Assembly (NCBI RefSeq): GCF_001895085.1
Contig: NZ_BDFD01000009.1
Coordinates: 41,205 to 105,204, forward strand
DNA length: 64,000 bases
Source of the DNA: Mariprofundus micogutta
GTDB taxonomy: Bacteria > Pseudomonadota > Zetaproteobacteria > Mariprofundales > Mariprofundaceae
Direction: 5' to 3'
Shown here: one piece after another, positions 60,245 through 64,000 of the stretch
Numbering within the stretch: the stretch's first letter is position 1
Layout of the letters: each line of letters begins with the position of its first letter
The notes under the pieces: model-generated
The model's input: only the letters and a program-made list of their open reading frames with translations
What the model was told of the DNA's origin: nothing
Database searches by the model: none
Made by a program: the position numbers and the translations under genes

Positions 60245-62398
60245 CTAACCCCGTTTCCAGGTATGGTAGCGCTCACTCAAGGCCAGCAATTTCTCAGGCG
60301 CATGGGCTCGTTTCCACTCACCCGCCGCATATTTATTGGCTTCTGAAAGTGTCGGATAGGTATGAATGGTGCCGAGAATTTTATTCAGCCCGAGACCATG
60401 TTTCATGGCCAGCACATACTCGGACAACATTTCTGCTGCATGCGCCCCCACAATTGTAACACCCAGAATTTTATCTTTGCCGGGTACGGTCAACACCTTG
60501 ATGAAACCCCTGGTTTCACTATCGGCAATGGCTCTGTCCAGATCATCCAGATCATACCGAGTCACCTCATAGCCTATGCCCTTCTCTTTAGCCTCCTGTT
60601 CATTCAGGCCGACACGTGCGACTTCAGGGTCGATAAACGTAGCCCAGGGTACGACTGAATAATCAACCTTGAAACGTTTAAAGCTGCCAAACAGGGCATT
60701 TACAGAGGCATACCACGCCATATGCGCAGCCGTATGCGTAAACTGATAAGGGCCTGCCACATCACCTGCGGCAAAAATATTGGGATATAATGTTTCGAGA
60801 TACTCATTGGTCACGACAGTACGTTCGGTCGGTATGCCCAGCTCTTCCAGGCCATAACCGCTCAATCTTGCTACACGTCCGACTGCACAGAGAAGTGCAT
60901 CGAATTCAATCCGTTTCTCTTCACCATTCGACTCCACAACCAGCGTTTTTCGCACGCCATCCAACTCACAACGCAGTGCCTTATGACCGGTCAACACAGT
61001 GATGCCATCTTCTTCCAAGGCTGATTGAGCAAGCGCTGATACTTCTTCATCTTCCCGAATCATAATACGCGGAGCCATCTCAACCTGGGTCGTCTGTGAA
61101 CCCAGACGAGCAAAACTCTGTGCCAGCTCACAGCCAATCGGACCACCACCAAGCACAACCAGTCGTTCAGGTGGTTCATCCAGTTTGGCAAACTCTTCCC
61201 ACAGGGTATCACTGGTCAAATAACCGACCTCTTCAATACCCGGCAGTGGCGGAACAAAAGGTCTGGCTCCGGAAGCGATAATGATATTACGCGTTGTCAG
61301 CCGCTGAATGCTTCCATCATGCAGCGTGATTTCAACAGTCCAGGGATCAACCACTTTGGCATATCCCTGCAATACTTCGACACCCAGTTTGGTATAACGC
61401 TCCACACTATCATGGGGTTCAACTGCTCGAATCACATCATGCACACGTCTCATCACTGCCCTGAAACTGAAACGAGGACTGCTCTTCTCCAGACCATAAC
61501 GGTCAGCATGCCTCAACTGCTGCGCAAGCTTGGCACTCTTGATAATAGCCTTACTCGGTACGCAACCATAGTTCAGGCAATCACCACCCATCTTATGGGC
61601 TTCCACCAGTGTAACTTTGGCTTTCACAGCCGCTGCGATATAGGAACTGACCAGCCCGGCTGCGCCACCACCAATCACTATCAGATTACGATCGTATGAT
61701 TTTGGCTTGCTCCAGGCTGAATAAACACGGCGCTTCTGAACATATTGTGCAGCTTTTTTAGCCAGGATGGGAAAGATACCCAAAAGCGCAAATGAGAACA
61801 GCAGGCCGGGTGACAGTATACCGGAAAGACTATCGATATTTGCCAGTTGTGTACCTGCATTCACATACACCAGCGTACCAGCCAGCATGCCTGCCTGACT
61901 GACCCAATAAAACGTACCTGCTCGTAAAGGCGTGAGCCCCATCAGCAGATTAATCAGAAAGAACGGGAACACCGGCACTAAGCGCAGGGTAAACAGATAA
62001 AACGCGCCATCCCTGGCAATGCCATCGTTAATGGCTTTCAGCTTATCCCCGAAACGATGTTGAACACTGTCGTGCAGCAGAAAACGGGACACCAGAAAAG
62101 CCAGAGTTGCTCCGATAGTGGAGGCAAAAGAGACCAGCAATGTGCCGGTCACCAGGCCGAAAAATGCACCTGCCGCCAGTGTCATAATCGCAGCGCCAGG
62201 TAACGATAACGCTGTCACAATGATATAAACCATAAAGAATGATGCTGCGACCAACCATGGGGATTCAGCCTGGAGTGATGAAAATTCATCCTGACTCTGT
62301 TTAAGCGCTTCAAGCGTCAGATACTGATCCAGATCAAAGGCAAAGAAGCTGAGAACCCCTGACAGCACAATTAGCATAAGCAGAACTTTTTTAATCAT
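60245..62398 (-). CDS. TVP38/DedA-like membrane domain fused to a mercuric-reductase-like flavoprotein
   Basis: A 717-residue fusion. Residues about 1-225 are a TVP38/TMEM64 (SNARE-associated) membrane domain with LSLPGAAIMTLAAGAFFGLVTG, FTLRLVPVFPFFLINLLMGLT and six hydrophobic helices. From about 235 it is a pyridine nucleotide-disulfide oxidoreductase: FAD site VIGGGAAGLVSSYIAA, redox pair GGDCLNYGCVPSKA, NAD site VVLGGGPIGCELAQSFARLG, second FAD site FAAGDVAGPYQFTH, and the dimerisation end HTYPTLSEANKYAA. The C-terminal CC of true MerA is missing, so mercury reduction is not expected. It likely performs a membrane-attached thiol or quinone redox reaction, with the DUF547 gene downstream. 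Confidence 0.92.
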   Translation of the reverse strand: MIKKVLLMLIVLSGVLSFFAFDLDQYLTLEALKQSQDEFSSLQAESPWLVAASFFMVYIIVTALSLPGAAIMTLAAGAFFGLVTGTLLVSFASTIGATLAFLVSRFLLHDSVQHRFGDKLKAINDGIARDGAFYLFTLRLVPVFPFFLINLLMGLTPLRAGTFYWVSQAGMLAGTLVYVNAGTQLANIDSLSGILSPGLLFSFALLGIFPILAKKAAQYVQKRRVYSAWSKPKSYDRNLIVIGGGAAGLVSSYIAAAVKAKVTLVEAHKMGGDCLNYGCVPSKAIIKSAKLAQQLRHADRYGLEKSSPRFSFRAVMRRVHDVIRAVEPHDSVERYTKLGVEVLQGYAKVVDPWTVEITLHDGSIQRLTTRNIIIASGARPFVPPLPGIEEVGYLTSDTLWEEFAKLDEPPERLVVLGGGPIGCELAQSFARLGSQTTQVEMAPRIMIREDEEVSALAQSALEEDGITVLTGHKALRCELDGVRKTLVVESNGEEKRIEFDALLCAVGRVARLSGYGLEELGIPTERTVVTNEYLETLYPNIFAAGDVAGPYQFTHTAAHMAWYASVNALFGSFKRFKVDYSVVPWATFIDPEVARVGLNEQEAKEKGIGYEVTRYDLDDLDRAIADSETRGFIKVLTVPGKDKILGVTIVGAHAAEMLSEYVLAMKHGLGLNKILGTIHTYPTLSEANKYAAGEWKRAHAPEKLLALSERYHTWKRG

Positions 62399-62661
62399 TG
62401 TATCTCCATTTTCATACTGTTCTCATATGCAATTTTTCCTCTGGTTTAAATGAACTTGGCCACTCACATCAATAATGCCTGAGCCAACTAGTCGGAGATT
62501 CGGATTTGATATTACACAAATCATAGATTTATTGAATAAAAGGCCGAGCAAGCAACCGGCATTTTCTCATGCAGGGCATTCAGTCACTGCTGTTAAATAC
62601 AAGCCTGACACAAAAAGGCAGAGTGACATTTAGTTAAATATTATTTCTTCACCCTAACGCA
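62399..62661. other. AT-rich intergenic region
   Basis: No gene is visible. It holds the upstream sequence of the TVP38-flavoprotein gene. The words CATTCAGTCACT (62576-62587) and GTGACATTTAG (62622-62632) echo the loop and stem of the tRNA terminator just to the right, so the terminator sequence may have been partly duplicated. Confidence 0.4.
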
Positions 62662-62694
62662 AAAGAGGAAGTGACATTCAGTCACTCCCTCTTT
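62662..62694 (-). terminator. Terminator of the tRNA fragment
   Basis: On the minus strand a 14-base stem with a single mismatch (AAAGAGGGAGTGAC/GTCACTTCCTCTTT, five-base loop) lies 5 bases beyond the tRNA 3' CCA. The final arm ends in a short T run. It looks like the native terminator of the tRNA gene once intact at this site. Confidence 0.75.
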
Positions 62695-62699
62695 CTTGT

Positions 62700-62748
62700 T
62701 GGTGGCGCTTCAGGGACTCGAACCCCGGACACACGGATTATGATTCCG
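62700..62748 (-). tRNA. 3' fragment of a tRNA with CAT anticodon (attachment-site remnant)
   Basis: Read on the minus strand, the sequence holds the anticodon arm (loop ATCATAA, anticodon CAT), a five-base variable loop, the T-arm CGGGG-TTCGAGT-CCCTG, the 3' acceptor strand AAGCGCC, a discriminator A and an encoded CCA. The D-arm and 5' acceptor strand (expected GGCGCTT) are not present upstream; homology stops at CGGAATCAT (62748). An integrase gene begins 90 bases away. This is the typical structure of an att site where an element has recombined within a tRNA gene, the intact copy being expected at the other end. The anticodon suggests tRNA-Met (or tRNA-Ile2). Confidence 0.85.
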
Positions 62749-62785
62749 AGACTATTTGTTTATATGTAACATATTATTGACTATA

Positions 62786-62791
62786 TATAAT
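62786..62791 (+). promoter_or_regulatory. Candidate -10 box for the integrase gene
   Basis: A perfect TATAAT lies 48 bases before the integrase ATG, within a very AT-rich stretch. No good -35 box occurs at 16-18 bases spacing (TATGTA at best), so the call is tentative. Confidence 0.3.
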
Positions 62792-62838
62792 TTATTGGGG
62801 CATATTTGGGGCAAACACCCCCAATTAGGAGCCTAAAA

Positions 62839-63861
62839 ATGGCAGTTGAAAACCGAGGTCCATATCAATGGCGAGCAAGGATAAGAAGAAAAGGTTTGCC
62901 ATCCCAAACCAAGACCTTCGAAACAAAATACGAAGCCGAAGCTTGGGAACGGATGATCCTCTCTGAAATGGACCGTGGTGTATTCGTTTCACGCACGTCT
63001 GCTGAAAGTACCACCCTACTGGAATGCCTTGAACGATATCTAAAAGAGATAGTACCAGGAAAAAAAGGCTACAAACAAGATGAGAGCCGCATACGTGTTC
63101 TGAAAGGATTACCTATCGCGCATTACTATATGGCAAGCATTCGGGGGTCTGATATTGCATCTGTTCGCGATGAAATGTTACGTGATGGGAAATCCCCCAG
63201 TACAGTAGTCAAATACTTGGCTGTTATTTCACACCTTTTCAACATTGCCCGCAAAGAATGGGGAATGGAGAGTCTAGCAAACCCAGTTGAGTTGATCCGC
63301 AAACCCATTGTGAAAAATTCGCGAGACAGAAGGCTTGAAGAAAGCTTTGATGGTAAAGAAAGCGAAGAAGAGAAACTTCTGAGAGGCTGTAGAAGACAGG
63401 GAAACCCTTGGTTGGAACCTCTGGTCACCTTGGCCATCGAAACAGCCATGAGGAAAGGAGAAATGCTTGATTTGACGTGGAACAATATTGACCTAAAGGA
63501 TCGAGTTGTATTCTTGCCAGACACTAAAAACGGAGAGAGTCGAGAGGTTCCTCTTTCACCACGTGCAATCAAAGTATTAAAGTCCTTACCTAAGTCGATC
63601 TCGGGGAAAGTTTTTGGCACCACTTCTTATGCCACTAGAAAGGCATTCATTAAGGTCTGCGTAAAAGCTAAAGATGCTGAGGGTGAGCCAGCCCCCATTG
63701 AAGGGCTTACATTTCATGATTTAAGACATGAAGCAACTAGCCGCCTTGCCGAAATATACCCTGCTCAGGACCTAGCAAAAATAACTGGTCACAAAGATCT
63801 AAAAATGATTTTAAGGTATTACCACCCTAGAGGAAAAGATCTAGCCAAAAAGCTTAAATAA
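62839..63861 (+). CDS. Tyrosine site-specific integrase (phage/island type)
   Basis: A 340-residue integrase, starting at the ATG 62839 (MAVENRGPYQWRARIRRKG) with TAGGAG eight bases upstream; an in-frame TTG at 62806 is less likely. The N-terminal AP2-like arm-binding domain (about 1-60) is followed by a SAM-like core-binding domain, and the catalytic domain carries the Arg in AIETAMRKGEMLDLTW, HDLRHEATSR (HxxR), TGHKDLKMIL and the nucleophile in RYYHP. All catalytic positions are present, so it should be active. It is AT-richer than the chromosome on its left and adjoins the tRNA fragment, consistent with a mobile element extending to the right of the window. Confidence 0.95.
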   Translation: MAVENRGPYQWRARIRRKGLPSQTKTFETKYEAEAWERMILSEMDRGVFVSRTSAESTTLLECLERYLKEIVPGKKGYKQDESRIRVLKGLPIAHYYMASIRGSDIASVRDEMLRDGKSPSTVVKYLAVISHLFNIARKEWGMESLANPVELIRKPIVKNSRDRRLEESFDGKESEEEKLLRGCRRQGNPWLEPLVTLAIETAMRKGEMLDLTWNNIDLKDRVVFLPDTKNGESREVPLSPRAIKVLKSLPKSISGKVFGTTSYATRKAFIKVCVKAKDAEGEPAPIEGLTFHDLRHEATSRLAEIYPAQDLAKITGHKDLKMILRYYHPRGKDLAKKLK

Positions 63862-63888
63862 TCTGACTAAATAAAATTTAGAGAAGCG

Positions 63889-64000
63889 CTATATTTCATC
63901 TAGCACATTCCGAATCAACTGACTCATTTCTGATATTGCAAAAGGCTTTCTGAGAATTACTTCATCTTCCAAATTAAATTGGGTGTTTTTATCGTAACCT
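63889..64000 (-). CDS. C-terminus of a response-regulator receiver protein (truncated by window end)
   Basis: The minus-strand frame from 63999 to the TAG at 63889 reads GYDKNTQFNLEDEVILRKPF followed by AISEMSQLIRNVLDEI. This is the end of a receiver domain: the [S/T]GYD segment after beta-4 and the conserved Lys-Pro in LRKPF. It closely resembles the ends of the receivers at 56145 (GYDKEKT...LTKPFSF) and 31244 (GYDRDHE...LNKPLAV), so it is probably the tail of a further hybrid kinase, here beyond the integrase. The rest lies outside the window. Confidence 0.8.
   Translation of the reverse strand, partial: GYDKNTQFNLEDEVILRKPFAISEMSQLIRNVLDEI

Noticed and set aside
60245..62398. Mercuric reductase
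   Set aside because: The flavoprotein half has the redox-active Cys pair but not the C-terminal Cys-Cys or an N-terminal MerT/MerP-like domain, and no other mer genes are nearby.
62700..62748. tmRNA 3' end
   Set aside because: The T-arm and CCA would fit, but the sequence upstream forms a normal anticodon arm with a CAT anticodon and no tag-peptide region or pseudoknots are present.

Overview
This window looks like a chromosomal segment from a marine, chemolithoautotroph-type proteobacterium of moderate GC. Gene order around gmk-rpoZ-spoT-ridA-recG, hflK-hflC-yjeT and tldD-pmbA is typical of Proteobacteria. Ribosomal protein L28, however, is the zinc-ribbon (CxxC...CxxC) form, which enteric-type gammaproteobacteria lack. 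Together with periplasmic c-type cytochromes, a complete glycolate oxidase (glcDEF) next to a glyoxylate aminotransferase (photorespiratory salvage, expected where RuBisCO fixes carbon) and many multi-PAS hybrid kinases, this fits a Zetaproteobacteria (Mariprofundus-like) iron oxidiser. That assignment is inference; no rRNA or marker gene in the window settles it.

Layout. 1-6671 (+): an envelope polysaccharide/LPS-core cluster with a truncated GT2 glycosyltransferase, two methyltransferases, an AT-rich NAD-epimerase, an ArnT/PMT-type membrane glycosyltransferase, a stand-alone heptose-7-phosphate kinase and KdsB, followed by a LEA-like lipoprotein. 7422-11058 (-): rsmB-thiL-pgpA-cinA-like operon with overlapping genes. 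11135-15876 (-): an electron-transfer/metal region with a pentaheme cytochrome, two secreted proteins built of NPC (Asn-Pro-Cys) repeats (one ending in a monoheme cytochrome domain), arsM-arsS and a PilZ protein. 15988-22385: recG, rpmB, ridA, spoT/rel, rpoZ, gmk and a YfhL-like ferredoxin. 22506-31162: a double cNMP-domain protein, hflKC, small membrane proteins, tldD-pmbA, a fructosamine-kinase-like protein and a DUF2062 protein. 31244-48359 (-): signalling and transport, with a hybrid kinase, a Na+/alanine symporter, a DinG/YoaA helicase, two peptide-type ABC ATPases, a 2096-residue CBS/PAS/GAF hybrid kinase, fumarase C and a SpoIIE-type phosphatase. 48814-53929 (-): the glcD-glcE-glcF-aminotransferase operon. 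54097-62398: an EF-G paralogue with a broken P-loop, another hybrid kinase, a DMT-transporter pseudogene, a DUF547 protein and a TVP38-flavoprotein fusion. 62662-64000: a 3' fragment of a CAT-anticodon tRNA with its terminator, a tyrosine integrase and the C-terminus of another response-regulator domain. This is the edge of an integrated element that runs off the right end.

Themes. Signalling is over-represented: four receiver-bearing kinase-type proteins, of which three share a closely similar kinase core, plus PilZ, SpoIIE and a cNMP-sensing protein. The most unusual sequences are the NPC-repeat proteins beside the cytochromes and arsenic genes, the P-loop-defective EF-G paralogue, the giant sensor kinase, and several hairpin-rich intergenic repeats, one of which overlaps the end of a gene.
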